From Chara braunii (Eukaryota; Streptophyta; Charophyceae; Charales; Characeae): DNA of 64,000 nucleotides. Positions 33,986 through 45,740 of this stretch are shown piece after piece (the stretch's first letter is position 1; each line of letters opens with the position of its first letter). The DNA is taken from assembly GCA_003427395.1 (NCBI GenBank), contig BFEA01000054.1, forward strand, positions 443,053-507,052, given 5' to 3'. A program made the translations under genes and the position numbers. Under the pieces are notes generated by a model. That model saw nothing but the letters and a program-made list of their open reading frames with translations, was not told where the DNA came from and searched no databases.

Positions 33986-36405
33986 CAAAGTCATGACTTT
34001 TACCACAGACAGATGATTTGGACATTCATAGTAGATTCCCCTTCTGATTCAGTTCAAGTCGTGGAAAAGAAAACAAAACATATACACAAGTCAAAGTCAA
34101 ACAGACCAAACGTCAAGTTTGTATAGATATGGGTTTATTGGGATTCTAATAGTATAGTGTCGGCCCACCTCTGATTTCCCTGCCTCCAGAGTCTTGCCTG
34201 GCCTCCGGCAGAGCTCCCACAATCGGTGGGTCAACCTCCCACAAAGACCTTGATGCGGTCCTACGGGTTGCAATCCCGCCTGCCGCCTTCCTCTCCAAAC
34301 ATAGACTGGTCTGAGAGAAAGAAGGATCGAAGAAGAAAGACTAGACGCTCGAGATACGTGAAGGGGCCAACTCAACTCACATGAGAGAGTCTTGGTGCGT
34401 TCTGATCTTGAGGGTCCCGCAATGGAAGCTAAAATTCACAATAAGATGATCAAATCGAAGTCGAGACGCAGAGCAACAACCTCTTGACGGTCCTCCAAGT
34501 TAAAGCAACAATCCTCTTGTGCAACCTGACAATCCTCTGAAGCCACACCCCCTTACCTCTGACCAATCTTTAGCTGTGCACCTCCCTGTGTTCTATTCGA
34601 ACGTGTGTGTACGAGCAACAACACACAACAACAATGCGCATTAGACAAGGCTTATTAATAAGGCACAGTGAAACTCAACGTGCACAACATAGCCACAATA
34701 GCTACACAACGTATCTCAACGTAATTGTTTACTGTGCAAGTTGTGCGGAAAGTACAAATACACAAATGTACTTTGTCTAGCGGCGGGAATGCACAAGGTT
34801 TTTCGATGGCAGACCAAACCACAAACTTCAATCGCTAACGAGTGCTTACTGCTGTCACTGCAACCCATTCAATCAAGGAAAAACCCTTAGTCTGTCAATC
34901 CTTGCTATGTGTGACGTTTGTCGAGATCAGGAGTAGTCTTTATGACGCACCGCTGTAAGGGAAGATCCAATTTTGCCAATGGAACAACCTAATCGCCCCT
35001 CCAATTGAGAATTGTTGTATTCTCCCTCTCTTCCTCTTAAAAGAATATGTAGACTATCACCCCACAATCTGCGCTGTCGAGAATTGACTAACAACCCCCT
35101 TACTGATGCTCAAGACACGTTCGTAGTCACAGCGTGATTTAGCGGCAGGTCACATACCAGTCAAAGCCCAGTATTTATTGGGTGTTCTTGAGGCTCAACA
35201 AGTGATAATGAGCTAGGTGTTTGAGCTGCATCTATTCTGAACTTGAAAACCCACCAGGCTTCCTCCAACTGCCTCCTTCGGTGTAGAACTTAATCCTGTC
35301 GGACACTTTGATCAGAACGACAGTTGTACCAGCGCTTGTCATATCACCTCCCTCTGCGAACACTTTACCACAAGTCAAGGCCAGGTATACTTTTCCTCCC
35401 ACTTAGCGCAGTTCAACCCAGCTATATTGTCTCCTTGCTTTCAAATCATTTCTATCCTTCAGACCCTCGCTACTCTCCCTTCCTTTTTCCCTTCTTGATG
35501 CTTTATCTCAACTTCCTTCTTTCTCACTAGAATTTCCTACTTTTCTTCGAGCCTCTTCGTTTTCTCAGTACATCCTACCGGACTCAGGCGGAGACGAAGG
35601 AAAATAATCATGAGTCACGAATACCACAGGTGAGCGTCGGGGAAATTTGCATGCGTTCACAGGGAAGGACACGTGAAGAACACAAAACAGAAAAACACGT
35701 TCCCACTAACCTTACTCCTACTCACCGTATGTGCAAATCAAGAATGAATCTTCCACTAGAATATGGGAAGTCACATTTGGCATAACTTGGTTCGTTTAAC
35801 CACGACTATATTGTAGAGGGGGTATTCTCACTCACGTTGCAACACCCGACTACCATGACACATAGGATCCCCCACGGTTGGAAAGACAGCGATGGCGACG
35901 AAGTACAATAATCGGGACAAAGCAGCATGACGATCACGACGATAAGGAATTTGACCACTACCATAAAATCTTCCTCGTACTTCTCTTCACTTAATAGCTG
36001 TGCTTTTTACATACGTGCACCTGGTCACAATGGTGGAAAGGTTCAAACGGACAAAAGGAGAAATTTAAAAGATTTTATCCCCTTCTCTCAACTTCCCCTC
36101 TAACCACATAAACAACCACTGCGTGAGTGTCCTTCGACCTCCTCCACGTAAGTCCATTCGATATTGACTCCACTCTTCTCTCATATCCTCTACTTTCTCC
36201 TACCCTCTCCGCGTTACCTTTCTCCTCCCTTGACCCTTAATGAACCTGGTCAGAGGCTTGGTCAGGCAAACGCGAAGGCAGGGCAATACAAACGAATCAA
36301 GTAGTGTGACGACCAGTAGATCAGGATGATAAGTACTAAATTCACAACCAGTTCGAGGGGATAGCAATACAGACGTTAGTTGAATACGACGACAAAGACG
36401 AGCAC

Positions 36406-38279
36406 CGAGACGAAGAATGCCACTGCTAAGCCTAGAAGGAGACTGTGGGGTTAGTTCAATACCATTTCGAACATGACGAGGGGGATTACGGGCGCAGTGA
36501 AGGGCTTCACTCTACTTACCAAAACTGCAAAATGACAGTGCATCTTCCGCTGGAACATGGGCAGCTACTTCGTCATAGCGAGTGCGACCACTTGTCAACC
36601 TCGGTGCAATGACGAATGCCTGGTCAGATGCACTACTCTGAAAAAGTACAAATTAAGGATGAATCTTTCGCTGGAACATGGTTAGATACATCCCATGTTC
36701 CACATTTCCTCGAAGGCACAGCTCCTGTTCTTAGTACCGGTCGACACATCAACCGCATCAGAAATCTGTCGTGCCTTTTAGATTAAGAGAGCCTCAAAAT
36801 TCCAAGTCGGCATCGATCTTCGACAAAATTTGTTAACAAACGACCGAAAAATGTCGACCTCCGACCCTGGCCATATCCATCTCTCTCATTATTGCTGCGT
36901 AACCTCTTTTTCTTCCACCTCCCTTTTTACTTACCCACTACCAAAACTAACACCACTTATTGAACTCGCAATTCATTACAACCTCCACCTAACACTCCGT
37001 TTTGCTTGTATCTCCCGAGACATAAGCGAGATAGGCTTCATTCCCTCTCTTCATTCTCTTCCTCCTGATACCTTTTTTCTCTTCTAGTTGCTATCCTAGT
37101 AATCCCCCACTCGATCTCACCTCGGATTCGAAGTCGCCCACCTCGAAAACCTCTACCTCACTTCTCTCCCGCCCGATTTCCTTCAAGAATGGGCAATTCA
37201 CTTCCTTCCTTCGTACTTCTTCCCCATCGCCTTCGTATTCTTCATTTTCTCCTCCCTCCCTCGTTGTCGTTAACTTTCCTTCCTAGCGCAGTACCAGCGG
37301 GCTAAGGGCAAAATGACTCCTCTTACTCGAAGGAACTTTGAAAGAAACTTGCTACCACTAATCCAACTAGTCTTTTGCCCCTATGCCGAAGCCCAACGAA
37401 GGATTTGCATGTCGGCCTGCTGAGCTACTTCGGAGGGAACCAACCACTGTACGGTCCGATAGTCTTTCGCCCCCATGCCGAAGTCTGACGGATGATTTGA
37501 TCATCAACCTGCTTGTGCGCGACTTCAAAGGGAACCAATTGCTCTATGGTTCTGTACACCACACAGAGCACACTCACACTACGACCTTTTGGGCTTAGCT
37601 CCGGATGAAATTGCAATCAGATGCATCCGGAAAAGTCCCAGGGTGAGCACGGCCCGTATGTTAGCTTCGTTGTGAATTCTTGCGAGGGTACCGGCTGCGC
37701 CCTACCCAAGCATAACTTACCACCTTTTGGGTGCCAATGGGCAGGCTCACACTTAAGCCTTCCTGATAGTAGATCGTGGCTGGCGGACCGTGCATCTGTA
37801 GGTGGTCTTTGCCAGGTCTTTTCAGCCTCATAGGCCCTAAACCCACCGGCACAAATGCACGTTAGCCCAGTCGATCTATGTTTTAAGATGGGTAGGTTAG
37901 AGGAATTTCGTCAGCACCCGCACATGCGAAAGCCCGAATGGACCCGCTCAAGAAGGCTCGTGCTCAAGGTCATCAACTGTCGTGACGGCCATCCGTGAGG
38001 GGGGGCTTCAGTCGCTCCCTACTGCAATGTCGGTGATAATAGCCGGTGCTCGCAGACACCCCACACCCAGTCAAGATGGTGGTGACGTAGTCGCCGTCTA
38101 CCTTCACCAAAATGTGGATACACGACTTTCCTACGTCCACTTCTTGCTTGATAATTTCCTAGCACTCTTTAACTCTCTTCCAAAAGTTGTTTTCATCCGC
38201 CCTCGCGGTACTTCTTTGTTGTTGGTTCTGGAGCCAATTTCTGGCCTGGTCAACGGAAAAATGGAGGGGGGGGGGGGAA
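36406..38279. other. Unassigned stretch between D1 and the SINE
   Basis: No recognisable gene. An imperfect tandem pair of about 95 bp lies at 37372-37565 (CCCC(T/C)ATGCCGAAG(C/T)C...GAGGGAACCAA). A G-run is at 38266-38277. The rest is short frames and pyrimidine-rich DNA (36870-37290). Confidence 0.4.
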
Positions 38280-38516
38280 ATCAACAAATTAAAAATAGTA
38301 GAATTGAAGACGACGAGGACCTGCCAATGCCCTCTTGGTCTTGTCAGTCGAACCCAGGCTTGGGCCCGTTCGACAAAACCAAAGGGGATAGTCTCTTAAG
38401 ATCCTCAACCCCTCAGTCTCTGTTGGTCGTGCTCCTTTGCTCCATCGCCGCTTGCTGACCTCGAACCCCAAACCTGTCGCCTGAAAGTCCAGTATCGTAA
38501 CCAGTAGGGCTAAGCC
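38280..38516 (-). mobile_element. tRNA-derived SINE, minus-strand copy
   Basis: On the minus strand: GGCTTAGCCCTACTGGTTAC (A-box region), GATACTGGACTTTCAGGCGA, B box GGGGTTCGAGGTC, then body words GAGACTATCCCCTTTGGTTT and GGGCCC. Same family as 30497-30760 and 39764-40026, with a better preserved tRNA-like head. Confidence 0.6.
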
Positions 38517-38805
38517 AAAGTCTGATTTAGGTAGGCGCGAACCTGCATATGTATACTCTCGGGACCGTAATTGGTCCTATCCATGCAAACCAAGCCTTTG
38601 CCTTGGCCTACTGGCCAACCCCCTGGCCGTCTGAAGATAACTCTCCTGCCTAGGTTTGTGGTTGGCTGGTACCCTGGCCGTCTGGCACACCATTTGCATT
38701 GCTGAAGCTTTTGGCTTCCCTCATGCTAAGCCTAAGAAGGTCGTGCCTCAAGCATAATTTTCCTGCGCATGTGCAAAGTAAGATTTTTATTTTCCTTACG
38801 ATAAG

Positions 38806-39477
38806 CCCCTGCCAGAGGCCGGGCGGGTTTGCGGAGTAAAACTCGCTTCTATAAAATAAAAGAAAAATATAACCAAATTGAAAACTATGGAGAAGGTAAC
38901 TGGACCCTAGTATGGTCTTGACGCCTTCTACCTACCTACTACCGTTGATGGCTAAACGACCTCCTTACAGTGCAACACAATAATGCGTGCCCCATACACT
39001 CTCTAATTCCCCATATTCGACTCGGAGTCTCGCCAACAGCGAGGTTGCCGGGGTGAGCGTCATGACGGGATTTGCCCCATCAACGCATTATGTTGATCAA
39101 GGACACACCTAGTGCGACCTTTAAAAAGGACGACAAATATCCTTATAAGGGTGTCCTTTTAAAGGTCGCACTTGGTGTGTCCTTGATCAACATAATGCGT
39201 TGATGGGGCAAATCCCGTCAGGACGCTCACCTCGGCAACCTCGCTGTTGGTGAGACTTCGAGTCGGATACGGGGAATTAGAAAGTGTATGGGGCACACAT
39301 TATTATGTTGCACTGTAAGGAGGTCGTTTAGCCATCATCAGTAGTAGGTAGGTAGAAGGCGTCAATACCATACTAGGGTCTAGTTACCTTCTCCATAGTT
39401 TTCAATTTGGTTATATTTTTCTTTTATTTTATAGAAGCAAGCTTTACTCCGCAAACCCGCCCGGCCTCTGGCAGGGG
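38806..39477. mobile_element. 672-bp near-perfect palindrome (foldback / MITE-like element)
   Basis: Two arms of about 325 bp read CCCCTGCCAGAGGCCGGGCG inward from both ends and stay about 94 percent alike by eye, with a central loop near 39131-39152. There is no coding frame. Long inverted arms with almost no loop resemble foldback transposons. I could not find a target-site duplication. The right end abuts the start of D2. Confidence 0.8.
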
Positions 39478-39483
39478 TCCTGT

Positions 39484-39708
39484 AGGCTCGGAATAGCGGC
39501 GATGCGATTTTGGTGCGATAGGTCACGGTGTACGTACCACGACTGTGGGTTCGGCCGGTAGACCAAACGTTCGGCCTTGACCGTTGGTTCAGCCAGTAGG
39601 CCAAAAGTTCGGCCTTGGCAAGGTCGAACGTTTGGCCTACCGACCGAACCCACGGTCCCCGAACGTCCACCTATCGCACAAAAATCGCACCGGCACTATT
39701 CCAGGCCC
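39484..39708. repeat. Palindromic element at the start of D2
   Basis: Same 225-bp element as 30217-30441, ending GGCACTATTCCAGGCCC. Confidence 0.75.
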
Positions 39709-39763
39709 GCGGACCATACGACATCCGTTTATATTGATATTCACAGTAGGTCGGTTCAGCCTT

Positions 39764-40026
39764 GGGCCTAATATTGATGGTTACGGCATTGGACTTTCAT
39801 GCGAAAAATTTGGTGATCGAGACCATCAGGCGACGGTGCCGGAGCGCTGAAGTAGTTTGAAGGAAACATAGCGGTCGAGTGTTTGACGAGACTATCCCCC
39901 TGTGTTTTATTGACAACCCTGATCACGGGCCCGACTCATGGGACCAAGGAGGTGTCAGTGACCCCTTCCCTTCCTCTCACCCTTCTCTGTTTTTTTCTCT
40001 TTTATTTTTATTTTTATTTTTATTTT
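39764..40026 (+). mobile_element. tRNA-derived SINE, copy in D2
   Basis: Counterpart of 30497-30760: GGTTACGGCATTGGACTTTC head, GAGACTATCCCCCTG body and a TTTTA-repeat tail. Confidence 0.6.
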
Positions 40027-40214
40027 GGTCCTATTATTTTTTTTGGGACATGGTACCAGTTCCGGTACTGGTGTTGAGCGCACGGTCCCCGTTGGGGGAA
40101 CCTTCCCGGCCACGTCATGCAGGATTGGCAAAATTCGCATATCGCTTCATGAAAAGGGAAGCAGCGGAGCCGCTCGGCCGAGTGCGCCAACTATACCTTC
40201 ATCGAGTCCGTACT

Positions 40215-40492
40215 ACAGGACAGGGTCACGCAAGGTACAACTTACCTCCACACGTGGGAGCTGTTACCATCCCTTGGGTGGGCGTATCCCCGCCGAGCTA
40301 CTGAACCACACGTAAAAATTTTTACTTGCAATCGTGGAGGTGGCCCAGTCGAGGGCGTTTCTCGTATGCTGTAGCTGAGGGGGTATGCGCGGTCTACGCC
40401 TAGCTTGGACCCGTACACGAACCGTCACACTGGGGCACTGATCTCCCACGTGCGATTCAACATTGGTCGACTAGGACATCCTAACTCAACCA
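40215..40492. repeat. R-block, copy 4 of 4
   Basis: Very close to the D1 copy (GTGGGAGCTGTTACCATCCC, CCGAGCTACTGAACCACACG, GGGGCACTGATCTCCCACG). Confidence 0.6.
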
Positions 40493-42480
40493 CGTGATAC
40501 GCAGAAAACCAACTTAAACAAACAAATAAGCCTAGTCTCTTTTTCATTTGTCCTGACCCATAACTCAAAAGACCAATGTGTCTGCGCGAGGCCCACATAG
40601 AGTTGCATAAAAAGAATGCAGGCGTTAAGGAAAACATAACGCTCAGTCATGTGTACTCACTTGATCTGCTGTCATGGCGACGCTTCATGCGTTACCCACA
40701 TCCGCGCAGCCTCTCATGGGTTTCGGGGTTGCGTACGAAAATCAAGTGTCGAAAGCGAAATATCGTGAAGGGTTCCTCCTTCACGATATTGCACGGCTGA
40801 AGGATAAGTCATGCGGCCCTTGCGGCGCCCCTGTCTTTTAGAAAGTGGGTGACGATAAGCAAGAGGTGTAGGTCCGGCTTAACGGGGAAACCCTTTTGCG
40901 TTGGACCAAAGTCTGGGATGTCCTGGACAAGGACCTCGAATTCCAGGCTCAGGAATAACACCTGACTAATAATCTAAAAATAAAACGACGAGATTCGCTC
41001 CGAGTCATCCCTCCCCTGAGGAAAGAAAATAACAGTAGTCACGGGTTAGCGAGCAATTCGCCATACCCAAACTAAATCTCAGTTCCGTAGAGGATCGAAT
41101 GCTAATCCTTGAGCTCAATTGTTTCTGCCTGCTTGCTAGATGCGTGGGGCAAGAGTAAAATAAAAAAGAAAAAGAAAAAAAGGGGAACCGAAGGAAATCT
41201 AGGAGAACCATTCTCACAACCATAGTTGAACCTTGTTACTCACACTTTGCGCTCATTCATCCATATCGTTCTCAATCCAGACGCAAGCTCTCGCTCCTTA
41301 CATACCTGCACACACATGAACCCCAATGAAAATTTACACGCAGATGTCACAAAACGTGGTTAACCCCTTTGTTCCCAAGTTCATGTCCCACATGCTCCTT
41401 TCCGACGCCCACTCAGCAAAGGCATACCCGCCCGTCTTGATTCACACAACTTTTACATGACCATTCAAGAGAGGTTAAGAGAATAGGAACTTTATTCACA
41501 CAGAAATGCCCTTCGCCTATGGGGTTACAAACATCTGGGCGTGGTTATCATGGTGAGTAGGAGTTGAGTCGCAAACTGACCTGCTATCACTCTAATAGGA
41601 GAAGTTGATTAAACTCACTTCGAAGAACACTCGCAGGTAGCAATGGCCTACGTCACAAAATCAACGCAGACATCGTCTGTCGAGTTAACGGAGTTCAACT
41701 CCGTATCGCACTCTAAGCTACTTAGTAGTAGCGTCCGCCATCTGATATCGATGTGAAAATCCCGAAAAATTCGGCAGTACTTACTTTAGGGAAGTATGCT
41801 CGAAGAATATTTACTATACTAAATCTCAAAAGAAAAACTTGTGACTATGAAAAATACCTGAAAATAAACTAACTCTTTGGTTTTAGTAGAAATTTCGACA
41901 GCACCTCCTTTAGAAAGGAAGGCTTCCAAAATTCCTATCGACCCCAAGGACTAAATTATATCCTATCCTAGCTGACATTTCTGACTCTTGACTAACTTTG
42001 AGTATTTAGCAGAAATTTCGACAGCATCTCCCTTAAGAAAAAGAGACTCTCAAAACTTCTACTAACTCAGAGGCTAGCTAAAGTCCTACCAAAACAATCA
42101 TGCATGAAAAGACAAATGCGAAGACAAAAGAGAACATCTACCTGCCGCTGCCTATTCGCTCAAGCATAAGACGAACACTAACAGACTACCCTATAATGCA
42201 AAAGACAAACATAGCTTGAGCAAAAAGACAAAGTATTGTCAACAAGCATGTCATGTCCATATCGCATTCATCCAATTCAAAATAAGCGTTCATTCATCAA
42301 AAATTTTCATCTCTCGCTTGTCCTGATCACAAAAAATATTAGTCTTGTATCTTACTTAGTTTATTAAATTTCCAAGTTGTTCTCAGTCAACCTCATGCAA
42401 TCACTAACACACTTAGGTTGGACTATTCTCACAATGAGAAAAGTCAGACCTTTGTCAACAAGCAAATCAGACTGACTTAG

Positions 42481-43060
42481 CAAAGAGGTCGGATCGATCA
42501 ATAGGACCTCATCTCCAACCCCATTTCAATGTCTTAGGCAACCAGCAAAGCGACCGGATCAGTCAGGAGGACCTCATCTCCAGCCTTATTTCAATGTCTT
42601 AGGCAAACAGCAAAGCGACCGGATCAGTCAGAAGGACCTCATATCCAGCCCCATTTCAATGTCTTAAGCAAATAGCAAAGCGACCGGATCAGTTAGTAGG
42701 ACCTCATCTCCAACCCCATTTCAATGTCTTTGGCCAACAACAAAGCGACAGGATCAGTCAAGAGGACCTCATCTCCAGTCCCATTTCAATGTCTTAGGCA
42801 AACAACAAGGCGACATGATCAGTTAGGAGGACCTCATCTCCAATCCAATTTCAATGTCTTAGACAAACAGCAAAGCGACCGGATCAGTCAGAAAGACCTC
42901 ATCTCCTGCCCCATTTCAATGTCTTAGGCAAACAGCAAAGCGATATGATCGGTCAGAAGGATCTCATCTCTTGTCCCATTTCAATATCTTAGGCAAACAA
43001 CAAAGCGACCGGATTTGTCAAGAGGACCTCATTTCTAGTCTCATTTCAGATCACCGCATG
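42481..43060. repeat. 65-bp tandem array in D2, about 9 copies
   Basis: Unit starts at 42481, 42546, 42611, 42676, 42741, 42806, 42871, 42936 and 43001, strictly 65 bp apart. Same unit as 33352-33985. Confidence 0.9.
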
Positions 43061-45522
43061 CAAAGATCGTGACTTTTACCACAACCAGATGATTTGGACA
43101 TGCATAGTAGATTCCCCTTCTGATTCAAGTCCTGAAAAAGAAAACAAAATATATACACAAGTCAAAGTCAAACAGACCAAATGCCAGGTCTGTATAGATA
43201 GGGCTTTATTGGGATTCTAATAGTATAGTGTCGGCCTACCTCTGATTTCCCTGCCTCCAGAATCCTGCCTAGGCTCCAGCAGAGCTCCCACAATCGGTGG
43301 GTCAACCTCCCACAAAGGCCTTGATGCGGTCCTACGGGTTGCAATCCCGCCTGCTGCATTCGTCTCCAAATATAGACTGGACTGAGAAAAAGAAGGATAA
43401 AAGAAGAAAGATAAGACGTTCGAGATACGTGGAGGGACCAACTCAACTCACATGAGAGAGTCTTGGTGCTTTCAGATCTTGACGGCCCCACAATGACAGT
43501 CAAAATGCACAATAAGATGATCAAATCGAAGTCGAGATACAGAGCAACAACCTCTTGACTTTCTTCCAAGTTAAAGCAACAATCCTCTTGTGGAGCCTGA
43601 CAATCCTCTGAAGCGACACCGCCTCACCTCTGACCAACCTTGAGCTGTGCAGCTCCTTTGGTTTTATTCGAACGTGTGTGTACGAGCAACAACACACAAC
43701 AACAACGCGCATTAGGTAAGGCTTATCAATGAGACACAGTGAAACTCAACGTCCACAACATAGGCACGGTAGTTGCACAACGTATCTCAACGTGATTGTT
43801 TACTGTCCAAGTTGTGCGGAAAGTACAAATACACAAATGTACTTTGTCTAGCGGCGGGAATGCACAACCGTTTTTCGATGGCAGACCAAACCACAAACTT
43901 CAATCGCTAACGAGTGGTTACTGCTGTCACTGCAACCCATTCAATCAAGGAAAAACCCTTAGTCTGTCAATCCTTGCTATGGGTGATATTTGTCGAAATT
44001 TGGAGTAGTCTTTATGACGCACCGCTGTAAGGGAAGATCCAATTTTGCCAATGGAACAACCTAATCGCCCCTCCAATTGAGAATTGTTGTATTCTCCATC
44101 TCTTCCTCTTAAAAGAATACGTAGACTTTCACCCCACAATCTGCGCTGTCGAGAATTGACTAGCAACCCCCTTACTGATGCTCATGACAGGTTTGTAATC
44201 ACAGCGTGACTTAGCGGTAGGTCACATACCAGTCAAAGCCCAGTATTTAGTGGGTGTTCTTGAGGCTCAACAAGTGATAATGGGCTAGGTGTTTGAGCTG
44301 CATTTATTCTGAACTTGAAAACCCACCAGACTTCCTCCAACTGCCTCCTTCGGTGTAGAACTTAATCCTGTCGGACACTTTGATCAGAACGACAGTTGTA
44401 CCAGCGCCTCTCATATCACCTCCCTCTGCGAACACTTTACCACAGGTCAAGGTCAGGTATACTTTTCCTCCCACTTAGCGCAGTTCAACCCAGCAGCACA
44501 ACGAAGCATGTTGACTGTCACGGCAGTCAGGTAAGCTATATTGTCTCCTTGCTTTTAAATCATCTCTATCCTTCAGACCCTCGCTACTTTCCCTTCCTTT
44601 TTCCCTTCTTGATGCTTTATCTCAACTTCCTTCTTTCTCACTAGAATTTTCTACTTTTCTTCGAGCCTCTTCGTTTTCTCAGTACATCCTACCGGACTCA
44701 GGCGGAGACGAAGGAAAATAATCATGAGTCACGAATACTACAGGTGAGCGTCGGGGAAATTCGCATGCGTTCACAGGGAAGGACAAGTGAAGAACACAGA
44801 ACAGAAAAACACGTTTCCACCAACCTTACTCCTACTCACCGTACGTGCAAATCAAGAATGAATCTTCCACTAGAATATGGGAAGTCACATTTGTCATAAC
44901 TTGGTTCGTTTAACCACGACTACATCGTAGAGGGGGTGTTCTCACTCACGTTGCAACACCCGACTACTATCACACATAGGATCCCGCACGGTTGGAAAGA
45001 CAGCGATGGCAACGAAGTACAATAATCGGGACAAAGCAGCATGGCGATCACGACGATAAGGAATTTAACCACTACCGCAAAGTCTTCCTCGTACTTCTCT
45101 TCACCCAATAGCTGTGCTTTTTACATACGTGCACCTGGTCGCAATGGCGGATAGGTTCAAACAGACAAAAGGAGAAATTTAAAAGATTTCATCCCCTTCC
45201 CTCAACTTCCCTTCCAGCCACATAATCAACCACCGCGTGAGTGTCCTTCGACCTCCTCCACGTAAGTCCATTCGATATTGACTCCACTCTTCTCTCCTTT
45301 CCTCTACTTTCTCCTACCCTCTCCGTGTTACCTTTCTCCTCCCTTGACCCTTAATGAACCTGGTCAGAGGCTTGGTTAGGCAAACGTGAAGCCAGAGCAA
45401 TACAAACGAATCAAGTAGCGTGACGACCTGTAGATCAGCATGATGAGTACTAAATTCACAACCAGTTCGAGGGGATAGCAAGAACGGACGTTAGTTGAAT
45501 ATGATGACAAAGACGAGTACCG

Positions 45523-45523
<1 letters not shown>

Positions 45524-45556
<33 letters not shown>

Positions 45557-45569
45557 TTCTTCTTTTTCC

Positions 45570-45601
<32 letters not shown>

Positions 45602-45740
45602 TTCTTTTTCTTCTTCTTCCGCCTGCCTCCTCCTCCGCCCGCCTCCGCCCGCCACCTCCTCCGCCCGCCTCTGCCCACGTCCGCCCGCCTCCGCCCGCCT
45701 CCACCCGCCTCCGCCGGCCTCCGTTCACCTCCGCCCGCGA
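45524..45740. repeat. Microsatellite cluster: (TCAA)n, (TTC)n and CCGCC-rich repeats
   Basis: TCAA units to about 45555, TTC-rich to about 45616, then repeats of TCCGCCCGCC. They sit between the end of D2 and the GGA-rich array. Confidence 0.9.

Larger units (their letters stand above)
30209..36405. repeat. D1: first copy of a 6.2-kb non-coding direct repeat
   Basis: Nearly the same sequence recurs at 39478-45523 (D2) in the same orientation. Contents in order: palindromic element (30217-30441), SINE (30497-30760), R-block (30951-31230), unlabelled sequence, a 140-bp tandem pair (33034-33308), a 65-bp array (33352-33985), then about 2.4 kb that is pyrimidine-rich in parts. The similarity ends near 36405 (GACAAAGACGAGCACCG). 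No frame codes for a known protein on either strand. It could be a segmental duplication or two insertions of a large non-autonomous element. Confidence 0.85.
39478..45523. repeat. D2: second copy of the 6-kb non-coding direct repeat
   Basis: Same parts in the same order as D1. It differs by having one 140-bp unit instead of two, nine 65-bp units instead of ten, and an extra 39 bp near 44494-44532. It ends at GACAAAGACGAGTACCG, where (TCAA)n starts. No protein-coding signal. Confidence 0.85.

Noticed and set aside
35324-35530. Short open frame conserved in D1 and D2 (44396-44644)
   Set aside because: It starts only with TTG, is pyrimidine-rich hydrophobic sequence, and both copies derive from one duplication, so conservation is not independent evidence.
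30209-36405. D1 as an LTR retrotransposon
   Set aside because: No direct terminal repeats within one copy and no gag, protease, RT or integrase traces were seen.
42724-42927. Small protein with internal repeats on the plus strand
   Set aside because: Lies in the 65-bp array, whose unit is not a multiple of three; the frame is accidental.
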